Of a DNA stretch of 64,000 nt, positions 7,595 to 16,248 are shown piece by piece. Every line of letters begins with the position of its first letter. Within the stretch, counting starts at the first letter, position 1. The notes under the pieces are model-generated. The model was not told where the DNA came from. It did no database searches and saw only the letters and a list, made by a program, of their open reading frames with translations. Source of the DNA: Hyphomicrobiaceae bacterium. GTDB taxonomy: Bacteria; Pseudomonadota; Alphaproteobacteria; Rhizobiales; Xanthobacteraceae. Position numbers and translations under genes: made by a program. The stretch is taken from positions 1 through 64,000 of the forward strand of contig JAJPJB010000080.1 of assembly GCA_021324465.1 (NCBI GenBank), written 5' to 3'.

Positions 7595-9703
7595 ATGAGC
7601 GACATAACTTCGGCCGAGAGCGAGGACAACGCGCTGTCGCGACTGGCCGATCTCGGCACCATGCTCCGCCGCGGCGATATCGCGCTCGCGCTCGGCATCA
7701 TGGTGATCCTGGTGATCCTCATCCTGCCGCTGCCGCCGCTTCTGCTCGACTTCTCGCTCGCGGTCTCGATCACATTCTCAGTGCTGATCCTCATGACGTC
7801 GCTGTTCATCCACGCGCCGCTGGAATTTTCCGCATTCCCGACCGTGCTGTTGATCTCGACCATGCTGCGGCTGTCGCTCAACCTCGCCTCGACCAGGCTC
7901 ATTCTGGCGCATGGCCATGAAGGCACCGCCGCCGCCGGCCACGTCATCGAGGCGTTCGGCCAGTTCGTGATGAGCGGAAATTTCGTCATCGGCATCATCG
8001 TTTTTACGATCCTGGTGATCGTCAATTTCGTCGTCATTACCAAGGGTTCGGGCCGCATCGCGGAGGTGGCCGCTCGCTTCCATTTGGATGGCATGCCGGG
8101 CAAGCAGATGGCCATCGACGCCGATCTCAATGCCGGCTTGATCGACGAGAAGGAGGCGCGGCGGCGGCGCAAGAATCTCGAAGACGAATCGGGCTTCTTC
8201 GGCGCCATGGATGGCGCCTCGAAATTCGTGCGCGGCGACGCCATCGCCGGCCTGCTCGTCGTTATGATTAATGTTATCGGCGGCATGATCATCGGCATCG
8301 TGCAGCAGGGCCTGAGCTTCGCTGAAGCCGCGCACACCTATACCGTGCTCACTGTCGGCGACGGCCTGGTGACGCAGGTGCCGGCGTTGATCGTTTCGAC
8401 CGCCGCCGGCCTGCTCGTGTCCAAGGCCGGCGTCAGTGGCGCCGCCGACAAGGCGCTCATCGGCCAACTCTCCGGCTATCCCAAAGCGCTTGGCATGTCG
8501 GCCGCCGTGATGCTGGTCATGGCGCTGCTACCGGGCATTCCGATGATTCCGTTTCTCCTGCTCGGCGGCGGCACGGGCGCGCTTGCCTTCATGATCGATC
8601 GCCGCAGCAAGCAAGCCGCCGCGGCTGAGACAAAAAAAAGCGAAGCCGCCAGGGCTGCGCCGGCCGAAGAGCCGATCGCGCAATCGCTCAAGATGGACGA
8701 TCTGAAGATCGAGCTTGGCTATGCGCTCTTGCCGCTGGTCAATGCGCCCGACGGCACCGACCGCCTGACCGAGCAGATCAAGGCACTGCGGCGGTCGTTG
8801 GCGATCGAAATGGGCTTCGTCATGCCAGCCGTGCGCATTCTCGACAATGTCCAGCTCGATGCCAATGGCTACGTCATCAAGATCAAGGAAGTCGAAGCGG
8901 GCACTGGCAAGGTCTGGCCGGGCCAGTACATGGTCATGGATCCGTCCGGCAATCAAGTGACGCTGCCTGGCACGCATACGACCGAGCCGACCTTCGGCTT
9001 GCCGGCGACCTGGATCGATGCCTCGCTCAAGGAAGAGGCGTCCGTGAAAGGTCTGACCGTGGTCGATGCCGCGACTGTGCTGGCCACGCATCTGACCGAG
9101 CTGATCAAGGGCAATATGGCGGAGCTTCTGTCCTACGGCGAGGTGCAGAAGCTGATCAGGGAACTGCCAAAGGAACAGAGCGAGCTGATCAAAGACATTG
9201 TGCCGGGGCAGATCACGATTTCCGGCATCCAGCGGGTGCTGCAGATGCTGCTGGCCGAACGGGTCTCCATCCGCGACCTGTCGACCATTCTCGAAGGCAT
9301 CGCCGACGGGCTCGCATCGACGCGCAATACGACCATGCTTGCCGAGCATGTGCGGGCCCGCTTGGCGCGTCAGCTCTGCGCCCAGCATACAAGCGCGGCC
9401 GGGACGCTCCCCATCATTGCGCTTACGGCAAAATGGGAGCAGGCCTTTGCCGAATCCATCGTCGGTCAGGGCGATGACCGCAGCCTTGCCATGCAGCCAT
9501 CGAAGCTCACCGAATTCATCAATTTGGTCCGCGAGAAATTCGAAGAAGCGGCGCGCGAAGGCGAGGCACCGGTGCTGGTTACCTCGCCCGGTATCCGGCC
9601 CTTCGTGCGCGGCATCGTCGAGCGCTTCCGCGCGCAGACCAGCGTGCTCGCGCAATCGGAGATTCATCCGCGGGCGCGTCTGAAAACGGTCGGCAGCATC
9701 TGA
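7595..9703 (+). CDS. flhA: flagellar export apparatus protein FlhA
   Basis: Core inner-membrane subunit of the flagellar type III secretion system, 702 residues. The first ~330 residues hold eight membrane segments and the FHIPEP signature, seen as RFHLDGMPGKQMAIDADLNA. The cytoplasmic domain that docks FliI and chaperone-substrate complexes follows from ~355 (MDDLKIELGYALLPLV onwards) to the end. The frame is open from 7496, but ATG 7595 (MSDITSAESEDNALSRLAD) gives the standard FlhA N-terminus. fliR and flhB, often next to flhA, are not in this window; fliI and fliJ lie 4 kb away on the other strand. Confidence 0.96.
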   Translation: MSDITSAESEDNALSRLADLGTMLRRGDIALALGIMVILVILILPLPPLLLDFSLAVSITFSVLILMTSLFIHAPLEFSAFPTVLLISTMLRLSLNLASTRLILAHGHEGTAAAGHVIEAFGQFVMSGNFVIGIIVFTILVIVNFVVITKGSGRIAEVAARFHLDGMPGKQMAIDADLNAGLIDEKEARRRRKNLEDESGFFGAMDGASKFVRGDAIAGLLVVMINVIGGMIIGIVQQGLSFAEAAHTYTVLTVGDGLVTQVPALIVSTAAGLLVSKAGVSGAADKALIGQLSGYPKALGMSAAVMLVMALLPGIPMIPFLLLGGGTGALAFMIDRRSKQAAAAETKKSEAARAAPAEEPIAQSLKMDDLKIELGYALLPLVNAPDGTDRLTEQIKALRRSLAIEMGFVMPAVRILDNVQLDANGYVIKIKEVEAGTGKVWPGQYMVMDPSGNQVTLPGTHTTEPTFGLPATWIDASLKEEASVKGLTVVDAATVLATHLTELIKGNMAELLSYGEVQKLIRELPKEQSELIKDIVPGQITISGIQRVLQMLLAERVSIRDLSTILEGIADGLASTRNTTMLAEHVRARLARQLCAQHTSAAGTLPIIALTAKWEQAFAESIVGQGDDRSLAMQPSKLTEFINLVREKFEEAAREGEAPVLVTSPGIRPFVRGIVERFRAQTSVLAQSEIHPRARLKTVGSI

Positions 9704-9705
9704 AC

Positions 9706-9838
9706 AGCCGTTCGCCCGCAATCGCTAGGCTGCCAAACCATGCGGAAGGGATGATGCTTTCACCGAGGCAGACAGCGCTGATCGCTACGCCGATCGGCAC
9801 CCGCAGATAGGATTGCGCCCAAGATGTGAGCCTTCGGG
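9706..9838 (-). pseudogene. remnant of an EamA/DMT-type exporter
   Basis: Read on the minus strand, about 40 codons give SWAQSYLRVPIGVAISAVCL then GESIIPSAWFGSLAIAG, which matches the last two membrane segments of EamA/DMT transporters (RVP...LGE...W.G...AG pattern). Sequence upstream in the frame is Ala/Arg-rich and unrelated, no start or full domain exists, and it abuts the end of flhA. I read it as the decayed 3' end of a lost gene. Confidence 0.45.
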
Positions 9839-9979
9839 AGGTTGACCATTCGATCCTGACCGGGACCGCTGCTGTCGCCGACGGCGCGGCACGGCCAGGC
9901 GACGTTTCGGCCAAGGCCTCAACGTCGCCGCGGCCGCAGCGCGCGGCGCCCCGGCGCAGGACCGACCGGCGCGCCCAAT

Positions 9980-10711
9980 TCAGGGTGCGACAGAAAGGCC
10001 GACGACGTGGTGCTTCTCAATCAGCCGCGCCACCAGGCCCGAGCGCTTGGCTTCGGCGACGAAGTCGCGCAGAAAAGCGGCGCCGGCCGCATTCTTCTTT
10101 TCGGTCCCGATCGCCTGCTGCACGGTGGTGAAATTGCCCGGCAGGATGCGCGCGCCGGGCACCTTCGCGACGTCCTTGAGCAATTGCTGCCGCAGGCTGG
10201 CCAAGGCCTCCAAGCCCTGCGAAATAAACTGATTCAGCGGCCCGTCGGCGCTGTCCGAGCGCAGCACGGTCGCGTGCTTGATGTTGCGCGTCAGCCAGAG
10301 GTCGTAGGCGGCGCCGCGGCGCACCGCAATGCGCACGCCCGGACGATCGACTTCGGCCGGCGTCTGAAACGGCGAATTTGCCGGCACCAGATAGGTGGCT
10401 TCGATCTCGCAATAAGCCGGCGTGAAGTCGATCTTTTCGGCCCGCGCCGGCTCGGCGCCGATAAGACCGATATCCCAGGCGTTGGTACCGGCCGCATCGG
10501 CCAATTTCGACGGCCGCTCGAACTTCACGTAAGTCACCGGCACGCCGAGGCGCGCCGCGATTTCGGCCGCCATATCGGGCGCCACGCCCTGTGGATCGCC
10601 CGATGAGCTTAGGCCCGTCACCAGGAGTCCGTTGCTCATATTGATGCCGGCGCGCAGAACACCGGTGGGCGCAAGTTCTGACACGACAGTCTTGGATACG
10701 ATCTGATTCAC
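9980..10711 (-). CDS. family-3 solute-binding protein without signal peptide
   Basis: 243 residues of the SBP_bac_3 fold used for amino acids and similar ligands. Seen are GVLRAGINMSNGLL (first strand), DPQGVAPDMAAEIAARLGVP, a typical FTPAYCEIEATYLVP segment and RIAVRRGAAYDLWLTRN at the lobe hinge. The N-terminus (MNQIVSKTVVSELAPTG) has no export signal, so it may act in the cytoplasm as an enzyme-like or sensor protein, or the start may be wrong. No permease or ATPase is adjacent. Confidence 0.75.
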   Translation of the reverse strand: MNQIVSKTVVSELAPTGVLRAGINMSNGLLVTGLSSSGDPQGVAPDMAAEIAARLGVPVTYVKFERPSKLADAAGTNAWDIGLIGAEPARAEKIDFTPAYCEIEATYLVPANSPFQTPAEVDRPGVRIAVRRGAAYDLWLTRNIKHATVLRSDSADGPLNQFISQGLEALASLRQQLLKDVAKVPGARILPGNFTTVQQAIGTEKKNAAGAAFLRDFVAEAKRSGLVARLIEKHHVVGLSVAP

Positions 10712-10774
10712 GTTTCACCCCTTGGAATACCGGTATCAACATCGTGCCGGTTTACGGCCGCTTCGGCCCGGCCG

Positions 10775-10799
10775 GGAACCCAATCCCAGATCAACGGTT
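10775..10799 (+). promoter_or_regulatory. possible EcfG-type promoter
   Basis: GGAAC (10775-10779) is separated by 17 bases from GTT (10797-10799), fitting the alphaproteobacterial general-stress sigma (EcfG) pattern GGAAC-N16/17-GTT. It precedes the 63-residue membrane protein gene by about 150 bases. Pattern match only. Confidence 0.3.
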
Positions 10800-10947
10800 A
10801 TCACGGGAGTTCAAGCTCCTGTGAAGACCTGTTTGTGTGCTGTAAGTCACACCCCAATTCCGCGGGTTGAGCCAAGTCGTTTCTTGCAGGCGAATTGAAC
10901 TGTTAACCCGTCTGCCGCGACATAGCGGGCAGAGACGGGAGGCCGCA

Positions 10948-11139
10948 ATGAATCATTCGATGTATAGCGCCGACCGCGCAACCCATTTGAAGATCGTGGT
11001 CATTGGACTTCTCTGCGCGACCGTGGTCGCGGCGGTTAGTATTTTTGCCAATGTCGGTAGCCTGGATCTGGGCACGGCACCGCTGGTCAAAGCCGGCGAG
11101 CCCACGGCCATGAGCGGGCAAGTCCCGAACATCCGGTAG
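10948..11139 (+). CDS. small single-pass membrane protein
   Basis: 63 residues starting at ATG 10948, which has a GGGAGG ribosome site seven bases upstream. Residues ~16-37 form one hydrophobic helix (KIVVIGLLCATVVAAVSIFA); a short polar tail follows. Small proteins beginning MNxSMYSADRATHLKIVV are, from memory, recurrent in Bradyrhizobium relatives; no function is known to me. It is transcribed away from the binding protein and towards the end of the anti-sigma gene. Confidence 0.65.
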   Translation: MNHSMYSADRATHLKIVVIGLLCATVVAAVSIFANVGSLDLGTAPLVKAGEPTAMSGQVPNIR

Positions 11140-11188
11140 TCCGGAGATTTGCTTGAGCGGCGGGCGGTCGCTTGGTGCGGGGCCGCGT

Positions 11189-12358
11189 CTAGCCGGGCGA
11201 GCCTGGCAGCGCCTCAACCATTCTGCCTTTGAAGAGAACCGGGCCGGTGGGCGCGCCGCTCGGCGAGCCGCCGGCAGGCTCGAGCGAGATCGCATAGCTT
11301 GCCGTGCGGATCGTGTCGGCATCAAAATCCGTCGGCAGCGGGCGCGCGGTGAACTCATTGGCGCCGACAACGCCGAGCGAGCGCGGGCCCGAATATTTAT
11401 TCGAGATCAGCCATAGCTCGTAGCTGCGGCCGGGCTCCGGCGCCGCTGACACCCGCCGCACCGTGAGCATGCGGGTCTGCGGATCGACCGAGACCAAAAA
11501 CGCCGGAGCGGTCGGATCCTGCTGCAGCACCGCCACAAGACGCGACGGCGCGGGCGCCGGTGCCTGTGCCGTCACCGCCGGCGCCGGCGCAGCTGGCCGG
11601 TTTGCCGGAATGAGGCCCGGCGCGAACTGGGAAACACCGATATAGATCGCAAGCAGCGCCGCAATCGCTGTCATCGCCGCGGTAAAGCGGCGCCATCGTC
11701 GCATGCTCCGCGCGAGTATGATGACCTCGGCGCCGCGCTCGATCTTTGGCGGCGCCAGCGGCTCACGCGGTGCGCCGCGCCCTAAGTCCCGCAACACCGC
11801 CGCTTTCAAATCCGATTCGAGATCGGATGTTGCCGCTGTTTCGCTCTGCCCTTCCGTCGCGGCCTTCTCATCAGTCGCCGGCTTCGGCTCTGGCGGCAAC
11901 AGGCTCGACGCCGGCACTTCCTCGCCGTCATCAACCTCGCGCGGCGGCGCAGCCGGCGGCGCGCCCAGCAAGTCCTCGAGAGACTGTTCGTCCCCGGAGC
12001 GCGCAGCCGGTGCCGCGTCGGCAGGCTCGGCTTTGGCTTCAGAGGAAGGTTCAGGCGCGGGTGCGGCCGCAGTTTGGGTCGCCGCGCCCTCGAGCGGAGG
12101 AAAAGTGAATTCCTCCTCGGCCGCCAAGCCTGGCAGCGGGCGCTCGATTTGGGTTTTGATCTTGTCCCAAACCTGGGCCGGCGGCTCGATCGCCTCGACC
12201 ATGACGTTGAGCTCGCCAAGCCGGCGTTCCCAGACGCGCACGATCTTGGCAAAGCCCGGATCGATCGCAAGCAGGGCCTCGGCCTGGTCGCGCTCGTCAG
12301 CCGACAGCGTTCCTAAAACATATTCGGCGGCCAGCGCGTCCCTGTCGTCGTCGTACAT
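11189..12358 (-). CDS. anti-sigma factor, RskA family
   Basis: 389 residues. The N-terminal sigma-binding part reads RDALAAEYVLGTLSADERDQ and continues to ~residue 75. A long Pro/Ala/Glu-rich cytoplasmic spacer (~80-210) is much longer than in typical RskA proteins. One membrane helix follows (TAAMTAIAALLAIYIGVSQF), then a periplasmic RskA C-terminal domain (SYELWLISNKYSGPRSLGVV, TASYAISLEPAGGSP). Start chosen at ATG 12358, which has GAGG five bases upstream; an upstream TTG at 12376 is less likely. Directly downstream of the ECF sigma gene, so it should sequester that sigma factor at the membrane. Confidence 0.85.
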   Translation of the reverse strand: MYDDDRDALAAEYVLGTLSADERDQAEALLAIDPGFAKIVRVWERRLGELNVMVEAIEPPAQVWDKIKTQIERPLPGLAAEEEFTFPPLEGAATQTAAAPAPEPSSEAKAEPADAAPAARSGDEQSLEDLLGAPPAAPPREVDDGEEVPASSLLPPEPKPATDEKAATEGQSETAATSDLESDLKAAVLRDLGRGAPREPLAPPKIERGAEVIILARSMRRWRRFTAAMTAIAALLAIYIGVSQFAPGLIPANRPAAPAPAVTAQAPAPAPSRLVAVLQQDPTAPAFLVSVDPQTRMLTVRRVSAAPEPGRSYELWLISNKYSGPRSLGVVGANEFTARPLPTDFDADTIRTASYAISLEPAGGSPSGAPTGPVLFKGRMVEALPGSPG

Positions 12359-12401
12359 CTCTACCTCGGGCACCAAAATGCCGGTCCTGGCCGGGGCATG
12401 A

Positions 12402-12950
12402 TCATCGCGGCCCCATGCACTCGCGAATTTCGAGCAGACTGCGGCGAAGCCAGGTCTTGACCGTATTCACGGGGATGTCGAGCTTCTGCGCCAGCTGTTC
12501 ACGGCTCCAGCCGCTGTAGTAGGCAAGCAGCACAATGCGCTGTTTTTCGGGATCAAGCTTGCCGAGACAGGTGAGCAGTCGCCTGAGCTCCTCCGTCATT
12601 TCGCGGCGCGCCAGGGGCTGCGGCGCCTCAGCGGCAACCTCGAGCGCCTCCGGCTCTTCCTCGATCGACACATCGCCGCGCTTGCGCACGATATCGATTG
12701 CCCGGTTCCGGGCGATCGCCACCATCCAGGTGATCGGGCTTGCGAGCGCGGGGTCAAACTGGTCCGCCATCTTCCAAACCTTCAGATAGGTCTCTTGCAT
12801 GACCTCGTCGGCCAATGCCGGTCTCCCCAAGATACGGAGCAATACGCCGTAGAGTTTCGCGCGCGTGGCGACATAGAGGCGTTCGAAAGCCGCCTCGTCG
12901 CCCTTGGCGACGGCGCCGAGCAACCAGACGAGTTCCGTCTGCATCAACAT
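12402..12950 (-). CDS. ECF sigma factor (SigK/RpoE-like)
   Basis: 182 residues from ATG 12950, which is preceded by GGGGAAGGGGA. Region 2 contains GRPALADEVMQETYLKVWKM and the DNA-melting stretch SPITWMVAIARNRAIDIVRK. Region 4 has the helix-turn-helix GWSREQLAQKLDIPVNTVKTWL. Paired with the downstream anti-sigma gene, 43 bases away. Targets cannot be read directly. The frame is open for 26 codons upstream, without family similarity. Confidence 0.9.
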   Translation of the reverse strand: MLMQTELVWLLGAVAKGDEAAFERLYVATRAKLYGVLLRILGRPALADEVMQETYLKVWKMADQFDPALASPITWMVAIARNRAIDIVRKRGDVSIEEEPEALEVAAEAPQPLARREMTEELRRLLTCLGKLDPEKQRIVLLAYYSGWSREQLAQKLDIPVNTVKTWLRRSLLEIRECMGPR

Positions 12951-13190
12951 GATGGCGCGGGTCCCCTTCCCCGGCCGATTATCGCCGCGAAGGGGAGCTT
13001 TCGTCGAGAGCGAAACGCGGGAAGTCACTCGCGAAGCGCCGGAAATAGCGTCGCATTTTGGGACAATTGTCGCTCCGGGCGCGCAAAACGCGAACCGGAA
13101 TCCACGCTCCCAGGGCTGGAATTATCGATACAGCGAACGCGCGCTGAGGCTCGGGCCTGATGCTTGGACCCGCGATCACCGAACTGACGG

Positions 13191-13610
13191 TCAAGCTGGC
13201 GCGGTGCCGCGCATGCGCAACAGCGCGATGCTGTCGAGTTCAGCCTGCTCGGCGGCGTCCTCCGCCTCGCGCTCGCGCATCTGATCACGCTCATCGAGCA
13301 GTTCGACCTTCTTGAGATCGTCGAAGGCTTCACCGAGCGCCGATTTCGCGTCTTCGAGCTGAACGCGCAATTCATCCGCCGAACGCTTGAGATTTTCACG
13401 CCGCGCGATCGCCGCCTTGGCGTAGGTCGGATAAGCAAAATGACCGGGATCGTGGATGCCGGCGCGGTCCTGTTCCACCCGGATTTCGCGCTCGAGATCG
13501 TTCGCCATGCGCTCGAATTCGGCGATCATGGTCTCGATCTGCGCGACCTTGCGCCGTTTCTCGTCGACCTGAAATTTCTTCAGGCGAATGAGCGTTTCAC
13601 GGGACTTCAT
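13191..13610 (-). CDS. fliJ: flagellar export chaperone FliJ
   Basis: 139 residues, almost wholly charged alpha-helix predicted to form an antiparallel coiled coil, as in FliJ. It begins MKSRETLIRLKKFQVDEKRR, the usual FliJ N-terminus. FliJ is the central stalk of the FliI hexamer and contacts FlhA during export. It lies 88 bases downstream of fliI on the same strand, the common fliI-fliJ order of Hyphomicrobiales. Confidence 0.88.
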   Translation of the reverse strand: MKSRETLIRLKKFQVDEKRRKVAQIETMIAEFERMANDLEREIRVEQDRAGIHDPGHFAYPTYAKAAIARRENLKRSADELRVQLEDAKSALGEAFDDLKKVELLDERDQMREREAEDAAEQAELDSIALLRMRGTAPA

Positions 13611-13698
13611 AGACTCCTACTCCCCGAAGCCATGCAATGCACCGGGCTGCCGCAAGACACCGGCATACCCGATGGGGCCGGATCGTGGCATGATAACG

Positions 13699-15024
13699 TT
13701 AGCGTTCGGTTTCCGCGCTCGCCACAATTTGTGCCAACCGCCGATATCCTTCCGCCAAGCTGGTTGCTTCTTCCTTACCTTGGCGCAGAAAATCCTCGAA
13801 CGGCTTGTGCAGCCGGATCGCCTCATCGACCTCAGGGCTGGTGCCGGCGCGGTAGGCGCCGAGCCGAATGAGTTCCTCCATATCGGCATAGGTCGCCATG
13901 ATCTGTCGGGCTCGGGTCAGCGCCGGCAGATAGGCCGGGTCGGCGGCCCGCGGCATGGTCCGCGAGACCGATTTGAGAACATTGATCGCTGGATAGCGGC
14001 CGCGTTCGGCAATCGCCCGTTCCATAACGATATGACCGTCAAGAATGCCGCGTACGGCATCGGCAATCGGCTCGTTACGGTCGTCCCCGTCGACCAGCAC
14101 CGTGAAAATGCCGGTGATGGTCCCCTGCTCTGCGGTGCCGGGACCCGCGCGCTCCAGAAGCCGCGGCAGTTCGGTAAATACGGTCGGCGTGTAGCCTTTG
14201 GCGGTCGGCGGCTCGCCGGCGGAGAGCCCGATTTCGAGCTGCGCCATGGCAAAGCGGGTCACCGAGTCCATCAGCACCAGGACGTCCTTCCCCTCGTCGC
14301 GAAAATATTCGGCGATCGCGAGCGTCACATGCGCCGCCTGGCGGCGCATCAGTGCGGGCTCATCGGACGTCGACACCACGACGACGGAGCGAGCGAGGCC
14401 GGCTTCGCCCAGATCGTCTTGCAGGAATTCCTGCACCTCGCAGCCGCGTTCGCCGATCAGCCCGATGACGATCACGTCGGCGATCACGTTGCGCGCCAGC
14501 ATCGACAGCAGTACCGACTTGCCGACTCCGGAGCCTGAGAAAATGCCCATGCGTTGGCCGCGGCAGCAGGTGATGAAGGTATTGAGCGCCCGTACGCCCA
14601 AATCGAGCGGTGCACCGACCCGGGCACGGGCATGCGCAGGCGGCGGTGTATTGCGGAGCGGATAAGGGGACGGGCCGAACAACAGCGCACCCTTGCCGTC
14701 GATCGGCTCGCCCAGAGCATTCACGACGCGGCCGAGCCAGCCGACCGAAGGCCGCACGGCGCCTGCCACCGAGGTCACTAGTGCGCGGCAGCCCCGGCGC
14801 ACGCCTTCGAGCGGCGCAAATGGCATCAGAAGGGCGTTGGCGCCGGAGAAGCCGACTACCTCACAAGGGATGGTCTTGCCGGGCGTTTCAATCAGGACAC
14901 GCGCGCCGACCGACATGGCATGGAGCGGCCCCGCCACTTCCACCATCAAGCCGCGCACGCCGACCACCCGGCCGTAAATTTCGATGCCGTCGAGCTCGTT
15001 GATTTGCTCGGCGAGCGCCTTCAT
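13699..15024 (-). CDS. fliI: flagellum-specific ATPase FliI
   Basis: 441 residues, an F1-beta-like ATPase that energises flagellar export. Walker A is [17 protein letters not shown] near residue 165, the catalytic Glu lies in [13 protein letters not shown], and Walker B is [19 protein letters not shown]. The [16 protein letters not shown] stretch is typical of the FliI/SctN group. Start ATG 15024 opens onto the 429-base region shared with divergent ctrA, so fliI-fliJ is probably transcribed from a promoter there. Confidence 0.95.
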   Translation of the reverse strand: MKALAEQINELDGIEIYGRVVGVRGLMVEVAGPLHAMSVGARVLIETPGKTIPCEVVGFSGANALLMPFAPLEGVRRGCRALVTSVAGAVRPSVGWLGRVVNALGEPIDGKGALLFGPSPYPLRNTPPPAHARARVGAPLDLGVRALNTFITCCRGQRMGIFSGSGVGKSVLLSMLARNVIADVIVIGLIGERGCEVQEFLQDDLGEAGLARSVVVVSTSDEPALMRRQAAHVTLAIAEYFRDEGKDVLVLMDSVTRFAMAQLEIGLSAGEPPTAKGYTPTVFTELPRLLERAGPGTAEQGTITGIFTVLVDGDDRNEPIADAVRGILDGHIVMERAIAERGRYPAINVLKSVSRTMPRAADPAYLPALTRARQIMATYADMEELIRLGAYRAGTSPEVDEAIRLHKPFEDFLRQGKEEATSLAEGYRRLAQIVASAETER

Positions 15025-15061
15025 GGCCGATAACCGCGCGCCGCCGGCAACGCGCGCCGCT

Positions 15062-15376
15062 GATTCGGCGGTCGCGATCGATACGGGGGCAAAAGAATGG
15101 TTACTTCCCGCCCTGGTTTATTAATCGCTTGTTTACCCGGGCCGTTAATCATTGCGCAGTCGTCCTTAGGGGCAAGGCGGGCTCTCCCGGCCAGCATGGA
15201 GGGGCGAGTCGCGTGAATCGGTTAGCGCCGAAACTTAATTTGGAACATGAGCACTGGCGTGGCTGAAAACCGACTGTTGGGCAACATCTTAAGGCGATTC
15301 GCCAGAATTTGCCTATTGCATGCTTGCGCAAAAGAATCAGGTTTTGTTAACCATAGCGCGATTAGTGTTCCGAATC
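15062..15376. promoter_or_regulatory. fliI/ctrA intergenic region: GANTC cluster and CtrA-like sites
   Basis: Six GANTC methylation sites occur at 15062, 15206, 15215, 15296, 15334 and 15372. CtrA-like motifs are TTAA-N7-TTTAC (15121-15136) near fliI and TTAACCAT (15347-15354) about 100 bases before ctrA. CcrM methylation and CtrA autoregulation of the ctrA promoter are established in Caulobacter; the sites here are direct observations and their use is inferred. I see no other gene in this gap. Confidence 0.6.
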
Positions 15377-15453
15377 AGTTTGTTCAAGGCGTTTTCCGGG
15401 GGCCGCCGACGCGGCGCCGACCTTGAGCCCGCGCGGCGAGGAAGGGGACTGGC

Positions 15454-16155
15454 ATGCGCGTATTGCTGATTGAAGACGATAGCGCGACCGCGCAATCGAT
15501 CGAGCTGATGCTCAAATCCGAGAGCTTTAACGTCTACACGACCGATCTCGGCGAAGAAGGCATCGATCTCGGCAAGATCTATGACTACGACATCATCCTG
15601 CTCGATCTGAACCTGCCGGACATGTCAGGCTTCGAAGTGCTCCGCAGCCTGCGGGTGTCGAAGGTCAAAACGCCGATCCTGATCCTTTCGGGGCTTGCCG
15701 GCATCGAGGACAAGGTCAGAGGGCTCGGCTTCGGCGCCGATGATTACATGACCAAGCCCTTCCACAAGGACGAGCTGGTGGCGCGCATCCACGCCATCGT
15801 GCGCCGCTCCAAGGGGCATGCCCAATCGGTCATCCAGACCGGCGATCTGGTCGTCAACCTCGACACGAAGACCGTCGAGGTCAACGGGGCGCGCGTGCAT
15901 CTGACCGGCAAAGAGTATCAGATGCTGGAACTCCTGAGCTTGCGCAAAGGCACGACGCTGACCAAGGAAATGTTCCTCAACCACCTCTATGGCGGTATGG
16001 ACGAGCCGGAACTGAAGATCATCGACGTCTTCATCTGCAAGCTACGCAAAAAACTCGCCAATGCCTCCAACGGCAAGAATTACATCGAGACGGTCTGGGG
16101 CCGCGGCTACGTGCTGCGCGAGCCGAGCGAGGATGAGGCCAAGATTCCGGCGTAA
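15454..16155 (+). CDS. ctrA: cell-cycle master response regulator CtrA
   Basis: 233 residues, an OmpR-type regulator. The receiver domain has Asp51 ([17 protein letters not shown]) with acidic residues E7, D8 and D9, and the switch Lys in [13 protein letters not shown]. The DNA-binding winged helix starts near 125 and includes the family-identifying [20 protein letters not shown] and [20 protein letters not shown]. CtrA controls replication, division and flagellar genes. ChpT, its phosphodonor, is encoded at 22046-22696. An intrinsic terminator follows 50 bases after the stop. Confidence 0.97.
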   Translation: MRVLLIEDDSATAQSIELMLKSESFNVYTTDLGEEGIDLGKIYDYDIILLDLNLPDMSGFEVLRSLRVSKVKTPILILSGLAGIEDKVRGLGFGADDYMTKPFHKDELVARIHAIVRRSKGHAQSVIQTGDLVVNLDTKTVEVNGARVHLTGKEYQMLELLSLRKGTTLTKEMFLNHLYGGMDEPELKIIDVFICKLRKKLANASNGKNYIETVWGRGYVLREPSEDEAKIPA

Positions 16156-16208
16156 TGAATTCCTGCGTAATGCTCGCGGGCCTGAATTTCTGGGCAAACA
16201 AGGCGAAG

Positions 16209-16232
16209 CCCCGGCCAGAGGCCGGGGTTTTT
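16209..16232 (+). terminator. intrinsic terminator after ctrA
   Basis: A perfect 8-bp G/C stem, CCCCGGCC (16209-16216) with GGCCGGGG (16220-16227), has a 3-base loop and is followed immediately by TTTTT (16228-16232). It lies between ctrA and the convergent cheR; the T-run favours plus-strand termination. Confidence 0.85.
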
Positions 16233-16248
16233 CGTTGCGCGGAGCGCC

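Noticed and set aside
6931-8337. 468-codon minus-strand frame covering the start of flhA
   Set aside because: Met/Ser/Arg-rich shadow of flhA and of the DUF3617 gene in another frame.
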